DNA from: an uncultured Aquimarina sp.
Lineage (GTDB): Bacteria; Bacteroidota; Bacteroidia; Flavobacteriales; Flavobacteriaceae
Direction of reading: 5' to 3'
Length of the DNA: 64,000 nucleotides
Assembly: GCA_947496555.1 (NCBI GenBank)
Contig: CANMDH010000021.1
Span: forward strand, 32,743-96,742
Under the pieces are notes generated by a model. That model saw only the letters and a list, made by a program, of their open reading frames with translations, ran no database searches and was not told where the DNA came from. Position 1 is the stretch's first letter; the number at the start of each line of letters is the position of its first letter. Of the stretch, positions 21,230 to 30,033 are shown one piece after another. A program made the position numbers and the translations under genes.

Positions 21230-22489
21230 ATGGAAACGCTCAATAAAAAAAACAATCTTAGACTAGCTATACTAATACTTTGTATTTGCATGACGTTACC
21301 GCTGTCAGGGCAAAATAAAAAAGCCTTTAAAACCGAAGAAAGTACTATACGTTTTCTAGCTGACAAAGTACTAGAAACAACCTCCTTACAATTGATCAAT
21401 CATAAAACCGGAAAAACATATACTACGGGTAAAAATGTTGAAATATCTGAAGATATTAAGCTGAAAAGTAAATATGTGGACTGGCATTATGAAAACGGTG
21501 TACTTAATCTTTCTTTATTAAGAATGTCTGAAATTCTTAATGACCCTAAGTATTCAAATTATGTTTCAAATAATTATAAATATGCCTTTGATCAACTCGA
21601 ATATTTCAAAAACCTATATGACAAGAAAGTAAAAAAGCCCTCACTATTTCGATATTTTAAAATGTCTATGTTAGATGATTGTGGTACTATGGGTGCGGCT
21701 CTTATTGAGACTTATAAAACTGAAAAAGACCCTAGATACAAAAAATATATCGACAAAGTTGCAGCATATATCAGCAATAAGCAATCACGTCACAGCGATG
21801 GAACATTTGTAAGAGATCATCCGGTAGAAATGACCCTCTGGGGCGATGATCTTTATATGTCCTGTATCTTCTTGGTAAAAATGGGACAATTAACAGGAGA
21901 ACAAAAATATTTTGATGATGCTGCAAAACAAGTAATCAATTTTACCAAATATTTATACAATTCAAATGATCAATTGTACAATCATGCCTACATTTTACCT
22001 ACCAAAGAACATACTCCTGCATATTGGGGTCGCGCCAATGGTTGGATTATGATGGCCCAGGTCGAACTTCTTAATGTACTACCAAAAAATCATCCGAAAA
22101 GGGTCGAATTATTAGAAATTCTAAAACAGCATATCCGCGGAATAGTAAAATATCAAGGTGGTACCGGTAGATGGCATCAAGTTTTGAACAAAGTGGATTC
22201 GTATGAAGAATCCTCTTGCACTGCCATGTTTACATATTGCATCGCCCGTGCTGTAAATGAAGGCTGGATCCCTGATTATTATAGCATTGCTGCTCTACAA
22301 GGTTGGGAAGGTCTCAAAAATAATATTACCGAAGATGCGCAAATCAAAGATATCTGTGTAGGGACTCATGTAGAAATTAATGCACCTTTTTATTATAATC
22401 GCCCCAAGTCGGTTAACGACACTCACGGCCTCGCCTCTACCCTATTGGCTGGAGCTGAAATTCATAGAATGAAAAAGACACACAAATGA
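21230..22489 (+). CDS. GH105 unsaturated uronyl hydrolase
   Basis: A 419-residue exported (alpha/alpha)6-barrel enzyme with a signal peptide ending near SGQ (residue ~28). It resembles YteR-type unsaturated rhamnogalacturonyl hydrolases: MLDDCGTMGAALIE, DHPVEMTLWGDDLYMS (catalytic Asp candidate 206 or 207), YWGRANGWIMMAQVE and EESSCTAMFTYCIARAV are all family landmarks. The reaction is hydration of the double bond of a 4,5-unsaturated uronic acid at the non-reducing end of lyase products, freeing 5-keto-4-deoxyuronate, the substrate of KduI upstream. GH105 enzymes commonly act on unsaturated uronate linked to rhamnose, which fits the rhamnose operon. It is the first gene after the terminator. 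Confidence 0.88.
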   Translation: METLNKKNNLRLAILILCICMTLPLSGQNKKAFKTEESTIRFLADKVLETTSLQLINHKTGKTYTTGKNVEISEDIKLKSKYVDWHYENGVLNLSLLRMSEILNDPKYSNYVSNNYKYAFDQLEYFKNLYDKKVKKPSLFRYFKMSMLDDCGTMGAALIETYKTEKDPRYKKYIDKVAAYISNKQSRHSDGTFVRDHPVEMTLWGDDLYMSCIFLVKMGQLTGEQKYFDDAAKQVINFTKYLYNSNDQLYNHAYILPTKEHTPAYWGRANGWIMMAQVELLNVLPKNHPKRVELLEILKQHIRGIVKYQGGTGRWHQVLNKVDSYEESSCTAMFTYCIARAVNEGWIPDYYSIAALQGWEGLKNNITEDAQIKDICVGTHVEINAPFYYNRPKSVNDTHGLASTLLAGAEIHRMKKTHK

Positions 22490-22508
22490 ATTGACAAAAT
22501 CTTAACTC

Positions 22509-25500
22509 ATGATCAACTCTAAATTAATTCAATATAATGACCTGATTCATTACAGAACACAATTATCCCTGATTATACTCTTATTACTATCTATTTATAC
22601 CCTACAAGCACAAAATACATTTGATGAACGTGCCAATGCAATCATAGATCATTATGCCGTAACTTCTGTTCCGGGAGATATTCCAAAATATGGATTCTGG
22701 TATGCACAGGCAAACTTTTTAAAAGGAAAAGATACAGATGGTGTCAATGTATTAACACAAACTTATAATGAAACTCCTGGGGATGATCCTTTTGCATATT
22801 GGTCTGCCATGGATACTTATTTACGCTGGAAAGACACAAAGTATAACCAGGCACTTATAGATCGATCTAAGGAGTATTTTACTACATTCACTGATTATGG
22901 CGGTGGGTTTTCTCAAAATCATCTGGTAATGCTGGCCACTGCACGATTTTTGGCTTCAGAACAATGGCCCGAATCAGATTTCGTTTCTGGATCAGAATAT
23001 AATTCAGATGACCCAAGTGGAAGAGCTTTTTTGGTAAATAAAATCAAAGAATGGTTATTCACAGGAGTAGTTGAACATGATTCTCCAATTTATATAGCCT
23101 TTCACCTGGGCCCCATGAGAACCTTGGCCGATCTGGCGCAAGATCCTGAAATAAAACAGCTTGCAGAATGGGCCTTCGAATGGATAATGATCAATTCAGC
23201 CAATAACTGGATGGATGGGCATCTGGCCACCTCATCTTTACGTAATCTATTTCCTTATGATGCGCAAAATGAATACTACGAATCGGATTTTATGCACTGG
23301 TTATATTTTGGAGGGAAAAATCAGACCAACTTTGACCTTGGTGGATTACCCAGAGCCTGTTTTGGAATAGGACTAATTGCTTCAGATTATAAGCTTCCCC
23401 AAATTATTATTGATATAGCTAATGAACGAAATACTTCTTTTACAAACCTGGAATCCCATGCCGTTGGCGATGCCTGGAGATTAGACTTCAGGAAAACAAC
23501 CTTTATGGAAAAGGATATATATGCCCTTTATAGTCAGGCAGAGTTACCATCGGGACAAAATTCTGGCTTAAACGAGCAATCCCATCGTTGGGGGGTTGTT
23601 TGGCAATCTATTAGCAGTGATGATCAAAAAAGCACCTTCTGGTTTAAACACGGAAGAAAAGATATTTCAAAAAATAAAGCGGGTACTACTAAATATGAAC
23701 AGGTCGTTCAAAAAGATAAAACACTAGCGGCGGTTTATGATATTCCGGTAGATGATAGTTTCCCTTTTGCAGAAGGTTTTGTTTCTGCTGATCTAAGTGC
23801 TTTTATTGACAGCCCAGATAAAGTGTATTTTCACTATGGAAATGTACTAATTGCTGTACTTTCTCCAAAGCCTATTTCATGGAATGCCGGGGATCCCAGA
23901 ATAAGATTGGATCATATCATCACGGGTGCAGTTGTTGAAACTGCCCTACCATCTCGATACCAGGGAACAGCACAACAACAATTAGAAGCTTTCAAGGCAG
24001 AAATAGAAAGTTTTGATAGACTTGAAGGATCATCGGTAGAGGCCAGTCCTCCGCGAATTGTATATAAATCTATTCACGGAAATGAGCTGGATATCGAATA
24101 TGAAGGATATAGAAAAATCAATGAGAATGTAATAGATTATACTGCCTGGCCCCTAATGAGGAATCCTTGGGTAGAACAAGATGTGAACGGAAGTACACTG
24201 ACACTTAATATCAACGGATCTTCCCGGGTATATGATTTTGCAAGCGGAACGGTAAACGATGGACCTGGTTCCACATTAATAGCCCCCACCAATCTAATTG
24301 CAGAAACAATTTCTTTAAATGAAATTCAATTAACCTGGGAAGATCCTAATATTAATGAAGAAGGTTTCAAAATTGAAAGAAAAACTATTGATGGATCTTA
24401 CTCCGAAATTACAACTTTAGAAAGTGACGTTACCACATACAAAGATAGTAGCTTATCAGATAACACTACATATAGCTATCGTATCAGAGCTTTTAAGGAG
24501 GCACAGAACTCGTTCTATTCTAATCCGATTTCTGCAACCACGTTAAAAAAAAAACCGGTAGCCGCCGATAGTCTGAAAATAAAACAAACATTTTTTAATA
24601 GGATAGATTTAACCTGGCGAGATAACTCTGATAATGAAGAAGGGTATCGAATTGAGCGAAGTAGAAAATGGGATGATTTTGAAATTATTGCCGAACTAGA
24701 TAAAGATATCACTTATTTTTCTGATACTACCTTAACGAGATCAGGATATTATACGTATCGAATTGTTGGATTCAATAATGGAGGAGAAACTGCTTCAAAC
24801 GAAGAAGAAATATACTATCAAAGATGGATTCGTAGTCTTAGGCTACAATCGGATTGCTCTAATGACCCAAATTACGAACGTAGATGGAACGTGTACAATC
24901 CAAATCCCTTTCAAGTAGTAGCAGAATGGAAGACCATTAAAGAAGAACAATTCGGAAACTTAATTCTTCCTCCCGGAACCTCATATATATTTACGGTAAC
25001 CGAGGATATTTTAAATATTCTAAAACTTACCTGGAAAGACGACAAGGGACGCAATCGTATTAGAACTAGTTACTCCAAAGGGTTTCAATGTGATCTTCCG
25101 ATACCGGAAACACCAATAGCTCTAAGCACAACTCCTACTGGAATTAGTCAAATTCGTTTGTCTTGGGAAGATACCTCAGATAACGAAGATGCATTCAAAA
25201 TAGAAAGAAAGAATAATCTGGGAAAATTCGAAGAAGTAGGAATAACTAATACTAATGAAACGAGTTTTTTGGATAATGGACTGGATGAAAACAGTACCTA
25301 TACCCATCGCATTCGTGCATTTAATAAAATTAATGGTCACTCCCCTTACTCTCAGGAAGTTTCTGATACGACATTATCTAAATTGGCATATTACAAATTT
25401 GACGGAGATGTAGAAGATGCACTAGGTAATTTCCCTGGCGAAAATAAAGGGGTTGAATTTGTATTGGAAGGGCTTTTTGATCAAGCAGCTAGCTTTAGCG

Positions 25501-26285
25501 GCAACGGACAATATGTCAATATCCCTACAGGTATTTTAGGAAGTGATAAAGGTTCCGTTTCGATGTGGATAAAGACCACCCAATCTTCACGAGCTATGCT
25601 CTTTTACGGTTCGGCTCAAAAAGGAAATGGTTTCGGACCAGAACAAGAGCTTCACTTAAATATTACTAAAGAAGGAGAAATTGAATTTTATCATGAAGGT
25701 AGTGATGGTATTAGATTAACAGGCAATAGAGTGGATGATGATCAATGGCACCATATTGCCGCTACCTGGGATGTAGAAGATGATGTTAAATTATATGTTG
25801 ATGGAGAAGAAAAAAGATCCGGCGCTCATGATGGCAATCCATTTGTCTTTAGTGATAGACTACGTTTTGGTCGACCGGGAAAAAATGAACGCTATTTTGA
25901 AGGTCTGATGGACGAGGTAAAACTCTACAACAGTATATTAACCGCTACCGATATTCGAAAGTTATACGACGAAGGTGAGGTTCCAATTCAGTTGCCGGCT
26001 TTGGTTGAAGAAGAAAATAATTCAAAAACTTCATCAAATAAGGTTTTGTTCCACCCTAATCCTGCAGATTCAGAACTACATATCAAGTTTCCGAAAAAAG
26101 GTATCTGGGACATCATGATTATTGATCTAACCGGTAGAACTGTAATGAAAAAATTGAATTATAAGACTACATCTGAAGGAGAATTGAACTTGATTAATGT
26201 TAGTGAGTTTAATGAAGGTATCTATCTGATACAATTAATTCAATTTGAGAAAAAGTACACATATAAATTAGTAATTGAGCGCTAA
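22509..26285 (+). CDS. Large secreted multidomain protein, candidate polysaccharide lyase with Fn3, LamG and T9SS domains
   Basis: A 1258-residue protein with signal peptide (to about residue 35). Residues ~36-580 form a domain I do not recognise securely; its Trp/Tyr-rich helical first half (ERANAIIDHYAV, HLVMLATARFL, DSPIYIAFHLGPMRTLADLA) and beta-rich second half (HRWGVVWQSIS, WFKHGRKDIS) look like an (alpha/alpha)-toroid plus beta-sandwich, a fold shared by several lyase families. Then come Fn3-like domains (~589-680, ~684-775 and ~869-955) with an unassigned ~90-residue insert between the second and third, a LamG/concanavalin-like domain (~958-1155) and a T9SS sorting domain (~1178-1258, starting FHPNPADSELHIKFP). 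It sits between GH105 and GH3 genes, which favours a chain-cutting enzyme that supplies unsaturated ends. The lyase role is inference. Confidence 0.7.
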   Translation: MINSKLIQYNDLIHYRTQLSLIILLLLSIYTLQAQNTFDERANAIIDHYAVTSVPGDIPKYGFWYAQANFLKGKDTDGVNVLTQTYNETPGDDPFAYWSAMDTYLRWKDTKYNQALIDRSKEYFTTFTDYGGGFSQNHLVMLATARFLASEQWPESDFVSGSEYNSDDPSGRAFLVNKIKEWLFTGVVEHDSPIYIAFHLGPMRTLADLAQDPEIKQLAEWAFEWIMINSANNWMDGHLATSSLRNLFPYDAQNEYYESDFMHWLYFGGKNQTNFDLGGLPRACFGIGLIASDYKLPQIIIDIANERNTSFTNLESHAVGDAWRLDFRKTTFMEKDIYALYSQAELPSGQNSGLNEQSHRWGVVWQSISSDDQKSTFWFKHGRKDISKNKAGTTKYEQVVQKDKTLAAVYDIPVDDSFPFAEGFVSADLSAFIDSPDKVYFHYGNVLIAVLSPKPISWNAGDPRIRLDHIITGAVVETALPSRYQGTAQQQLEAFKAEIESFDRLEGSSVEASPPRIVYKSIHGNELDIEYEGYRKINENVIDYTAWPLMRNPWVEQDVNGSTLTLNINGSSRVYDFASGTVNDGPGSTLIAPTNLIAETISLNEIQLTWEDPNINEEGFKIERKTIDGSYSEITTLESDVTTYKDSSLSDNTTYSYRIRAFKEAQNSFYSNPISATTLKKKPVAADSLKIKQTFFNRIDLTWRDNSDNEEGYRIERSRKWDDFEIIAELDKDITYFSDTTLTRSGYYTYRIVGFNNGGETASNEEEIYYQRWIRSLRLQSDCSNDPNYERRWNVYNPNPFQVVAEWKTIKEEQFGNLILPPGTSYIFTVTEDILNILKLTWKDDKGRNRIRTSYSKGFQCDLPIPETPIALSTTPTGISQIRLSWEDTSDNEDAFKIERKNNLGKFEEVGITNTNETSFLDNGLDENSTYTHRIRAFNKINGHSPYSQEVSDTTLSKLAYYKFDGDVEDALGNFPGENKGVEFVLEGLFDQAASFSGNGQYVNIPTGILGSDKGSVSMWIKTTQSSRAMLFYGSAQKGNGFGPEQELHLNITKEGEIEFYHEGSDGIRLTGNRVDDDQWHHIAATWDVEDDVKLYVDGEEKRSGAHDGNPFVFSDRLRFGRPGKNERYFEGLMDEVKLYNSILTATDIRKLYDEGEVPIQLPALVEEENNSKTSSNKVLFHPNPADSELHIKFPKKGIWDIMIIDLTGRTVMKKLNYKTTSEGELNLINVSEFNEGIYLIQLIQFEKKYTYKLVIER

Positions 26286-28535
26286 ATGATTAAAAAAAGT
26301 AGATTTCTTATCTGGAGCATTACATTAGTAGTGATTTACATGGTAACCAGTTGTAATACTTCAGAGAATAAGACAATAACCGATTCTTATGAGAGAAAAG
26401 TAGATTCTCTTCTTTCGTTAATGACTCTTACCGAGAAAATAGGACAACTTAATCTTGTGGGGAGAGACGGTAATCGCAATTCAGCTACCCAAATTGGTCC
26501 AAAAAAAGCAAATGATATCCGAAAAGGGCTTGTTGGAAATTTAATAGGAGTTGTAGGTGCTGCGCCTAATCGAGAAGTACAACGTATTGCAGTAGAAGAA
26601 TCTAGATTAGGGATTCCTCTACTCTTTGCCAGAGATGTGATTCATGGCTATAAAACGCTTACCCCGATACCATTAGCTGAAGCTGCAAGCTGGGATCTGG
26701 AAGCTATAGAGAAGTCAGCTAGGATAGCTGCAATCGAAGCTTCAGCTTCTGGTATTAATTGGACCTATGCTCCTATGGTAGATATTTCAAGGGATCCCCG
26801 ATGGGGAAGAGTCATGGAGGGTGCTGGTGAAGACCCTTATTATGGGAGCCTTGTCGCCGCAGCCCGGGTAAGAGGATTTCAAGGAGATGATTTAAGTAAA
26901 GAAAATACAATTTTGGCATGTGCCAAACATTTTGCAGGATATGGTTCTCCCATGGCTGGAAGAGAATATAGTATCATCGATGTTTCAATGAGAGAGCTGT
27001 ATGAAGTACACCTCCCTCCTTTTGAAGCCGCACTTAATGCCAGCGTAGGAACCTATATGACCTCTTTTACCGAGGTCAATGCTGTACCGGCAACCGTGAG
27101 TAAGTTTTTACTTACTGACATACTTCGAGAACAATGGAATTTTGATGGATTTGTAGTTACCGACTGGAGTACGATCACACAATTAATGGAACATGGAGTA
27201 GCCGCTGATTCTAGTTCGGCAGCAGTTGCTTCTATCAAAGCCGGAGTGGATATGGATATGGGGTCGCAGGCTTTTGTGAGGAATCTGGAAAATCTAGTAA
27301 AAGAGAAAAAAGTATCCGAGAAAGACATAGATATAGCAGTTCGGCGAATCTTACTGGCCAAGTACAGACTAGGGCTTTTTGAAGACCCCTATAAATACAC
27401 AAATCCTGAAAGGGAAAAAACCGAAGTGTTGACTCCTCAAAATCGTGAAGCAGCCCGAGAGATGGCACAAAAATCTATGGTATTATTAAAAAATGAAAAT
27501 CAACTATTACCCTTATCTAAATCACTTAAAACTGTTGCCGTTATTGGCCCGGTTGCAGATGATCCAAGAACACATATGGGTAGATGGAAGGCAGAAGGCG
27601 AAAGAAAAGATGTGATCACGCTATTACATGGGTTAAAAAAAAAGCTTCCTAACACCAAATTCCTTTATGCTAAAGGGGTAGATTATGATACGAAAGATCG
27701 ATCCGGTTTTCTGGAAGCTATTTCTGTGGCAAAACAAGCAGAAGTGGTCGTGTTAGCTATTGGAGAAAGTCAAAAACATAGTGGAGAAGCATCAAGTCGT
27801 GCCTCTATTGATATTCCGGGTATTCAAATGGAATTGGTAAAAAAACTTCATACATTAGGGAAACCTATGGTGGTAGTGCTATACAATGGACGCCCCCTAA
27901 CAATCAATTGGATCAACGATCATATACCTGCTATTTTGGAAGCCTGGATCCCAGGGACCGAAGGAGGAAATGCAATAGCCGATATTTTGTTTGGGGATTA
28001 TAACCCTTCTGGGAAACTTCCTATTACTTTTCCTTATTCGGTTGGACAAATACCTATATTTTATAGTTATAAGAATACCGGTAGACCAGATGATGGTTCT
28101 GATACTAAATGGGCATCAAAATATTATGATATTCCTAATGAACCCCTCTACCCTTTTGGTTACGGATTGAGTTATACAAACTTTAAGTATTCCGATTTAA
28201 AAATCAAAAAGTCAAAAGTAACCATGTCTGATACGATTACTTTTAGTATGAGTATCACAAATGCCGGTAAAGTGCCAGGCGAAGAGGTGATTCAAGTATA
28301 TACAAGGGATTTGTTGGCCTCTGTGACCAGGCCCGTTAAGGAATTAAAACGATTTAAAAAAGTATTGCTGAAACCCGGCGAAACGAAAACCATTAGTTTC
28401 AGTATAACAGCCAACGATCTGAAACTTTTGAATGAACAATTACAATGGATTACCGAACCTGGTGAATTTCAGTTACTGATTGGGAGCTCTTCATCAGATA
28501 TACGACTAGAAGGCAAATTTGAACTAATTGAATAA
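26286..28535 (+). CDS. GH3 beta-glycosidase lipoprotein
   Basis: A 749-residue GH3 enzyme with a lipobox (MVTSCNTS) at residue ~23. Parts: TIM-barrel N-domain with RDPRWGRVMEGAGEDPYYGS and CAKHFAGYGSP, nucleophile Asp293 in GFVVTDWST, the alpha/beta sandwich domain with AREMAQKSMVLLKNEN, and a C-terminal Fn3-like domain (GEEVIQVYTRD). Expected reaction: retaining removal of terminal beta-linked sugars such as glucose or xylose from oligosaccharides in the periplasm. Beta-xylosidase would be compatible with an ulvan-like substrate but cannot be decided from sequence. Its ATG follows the preceding stop codon with no gap. Confidence 0.93.
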   Translation: MIKKSRFLIWSITLVVIYMVTSCNTSENKTITDSYERKVDSLLSLMTLTEKIGQLNLVGRDGNRNSATQIGPKKANDIRKGLVGNLIGVVGAAPNREVQRIAVEESRLGIPLLFARDVIHGYKTLTPIPLAEAASWDLEAIEKSARIAAIEASASGINWTYAPMVDISRDPRWGRVMEGAGEDPYYGSLVAAARVRGFQGDDLSKENTILACAKHFAGYGSPMAGREYSIIDVSMRELYEVHLPPFEAALNASVGTYMTSFTEVNAVPATVSKFLLTDILREQWNFDGFVVTDWSTITQLMEHGVAADSSSAAVASIKAGVDMDMGSQAFVRNLENLVKEKKVSEKDIDIAVRRILLAKYRLGLFEDPYKYTNPEREKTEVLTPQNREAAREMAQKSMVLLKNENQLLPLSKSLKTVAVIGPVADDPRTHMGRWKAEGERKDVITLLHGLKKKLPNTKFLYAKGVDYDTKDRSGFLEAISVAKQAEVVVLAIGESQKHSGEASSRASIDIPGIQMELVKKLHTLGKPMVVVLYNGRPLTINWINDHIPAILEAWIPGTEGGNAIADILFGDYNPSGKLPITFPYSVGQIPIFYSYKNTGRPDDGSDTKWASKYYDIPNEPLYPFGYGLSYTNFKYSDLKIKKSKVTMSDTITFSMSITNAGKVPGEEVIQVYTRDLLASVTRPVKELKRFKKVLLKPGETKTISFSITANDLKLLNEQLQWITEPGEFQLLIGSSSSDIRLEGKFELIE

Positions 28536-28566
28536 AACAACAGTAATGCCCTGACATAGTAGAAAA

Positions 28567-30033
28567 ATGATACGATTTTCAAAGATATTAAGCCGATTTC
28601 TACTGATAGGATATTTCATTAATTCTGGAGCCTTACTAGGACAAAATACAGGAAAAGAATCCTCACAAGAAACAGATCTCTACTGGGCTACAGATAATAA
28701 TGTAATAGAATTGAGGAATGATACTGCTGGGGAACAGTTTTTTCGTATCATTTTAAATCCATTCCCAATCGAACCGCAGTTAAAATATTATAAGCCGGCA
28801 GACGAATACGCAGAATGGATTGGTACCTCTGGAAAATATAGTGGCAGAATCATCACCGAAGCACCTCGATGGCCTATTTCAATAATATATACCAAAGCAG
28901 ACCAATATATTCGTGATGGAGAATATACATTGTTAAAAGACAAAAATATACCTAAAACAAATTCCTATAATCTTGTAACCCCAGAAATAAAAAGAGGAAA
29001 TGATATCTCCACATTATCAAGAGAGTTTGGAGACTATGAAAAGGATTTTGAATTCATAGTGAATAAAAGAAATGAAATACTAAAAAATACAGGGCTCGAT
29101 AACTCATCTTCTGACTGGGACAAGGTAATGGCATTTGCTGAATATGCCTATCAAAAACGTAAAACCTCAAGTTCTAAACTAAAGCGTGGTCGGTATATTC
29201 ATGCTGTTGATTTTTGTATCCACGGAGATTTTTGTGTGGGAGCGGCAAATGCATTTGCCGGGCTATGCAGCACTATAGATATCCCTACCCGTATGATGGC
29301 TTTCTCCCATCATACCTGTGCAGAAGCTTTTGTAGACGGACAATGGCGTTATGTCGAAAATTCGGTTCCTATATTAGATTCGCTTAGGAGGATGACAAAA
29401 AAAGTAGAGTTAGGACCGCTGTTCACTTTTTCATTTCAGGAAATGATCACAGATCCTCCAAAATATAACATCCCATCATTAAAAATGGATTATGTGGATT
29501 TTAGCTGTCTGTCAGATGATAAGAAAGGTGTTTTAGAAATTTTTTCTGAATTGCATGCTAATTGGATCTTCCATTTATATGGTATGTATAAGGATGCTCC
29601 CTATTACAATGTAGATTTCTCTTTAGGTTCTGCTAGAGAATTAAGATTGTTGTATCCTCAAAAAGAAAGCTTAACTTACAAAAGTGATAGTATCCCAAGA
29701 ATGTGGTTAACCTCTTTCAGAACAACTACAGCTGGCGAAAATCGTCCTAATTGGATGGTAATCGAACAAGGAAGCGCTATCAGGCAGACTTTTTATATCA
29801 ATTCTTTGGACAATGTGAAACATATTAATGCATATATACCAACACCTCAGAAATTTTATAGAGCAATGCCCGAAGATGGAGGCGAATGGTATTATCAAGT
29901 AAATGGAAAAAAATATTACATAAAAGATATCACTGGTGGATGGAACTATGCATATCATGATGAAATAAAAGCAAACTGTATTATGTTTCAGATACCTCTA
30001 GAGGTTATAAACGTAGATCAAAATGATAAGTAG
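28567..30033 (+). CDS. Exported transglutaminase-like domain protein of unknown role
   Basis: A 488-residue protein with a signal peptide ending near LLGQ. The central segment GDFCVGAANAFAGLCSTIDIP through FSHHTCAEAFVDGQWRYVENS matches the papain-like transglutaminase core: Cys223, His249 and, in place of the usual Asp, Glu264. The parts around it (residues ~30-190 and ~290-488) are not recognised; they contain Trp/Tyr-rich stretches (GGEWYYQVNGKKYYIKDITGGW). Such domains act as proteases, amidases or transglutaminases in other proteins, but no reaction can be assigned. It lies 31 nt after GH3 and its end overlaps the GH92 gene by 11 nt, so it is an integral member of the operon. Confidence 0.65.
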   Translation: MIRFSKILSRFLLIGYFINSGALLGQNTGKESSQETDLYWATDNNVIELRNDTAGEQFFRIILNPFPIEPQLKYYKPADEYAEWIGTSGKYSGRIITEAPRWPISIIYTKADQYIRDGEYTLLKDKNIPKTNSYNLVTPEIKRGNDISTLSREFGDYEKDFEFIVNKRNEILKNTGLDNSSSDWDKVMAFAEYAYQKRKTSSSKLKRGRYIHAVDFCIHGDFCVGAANAFAGLCSTIDIPTRMMAFSHHTCAEAFVDGQWRYVENSVPILDSLRRMTKKVELGPLFTFSFQEMITDPPKYNIPSLKMDYVDFSCLSDDKKGVLEIFSELHANWIFHLYGMYKDAPYYNVDFSLGSARELRLLYPQKESLTYKSDSIPRMWLTSFRTTTAGENRPNWMVIEQGSAIRQTFYINSLDNVKHINAYIPTPQKFYRAMPEDGGEWYYQVNGKKYYIKDITGGWNYAYHDEIKANCIMFQIPLEVINVDQNDK

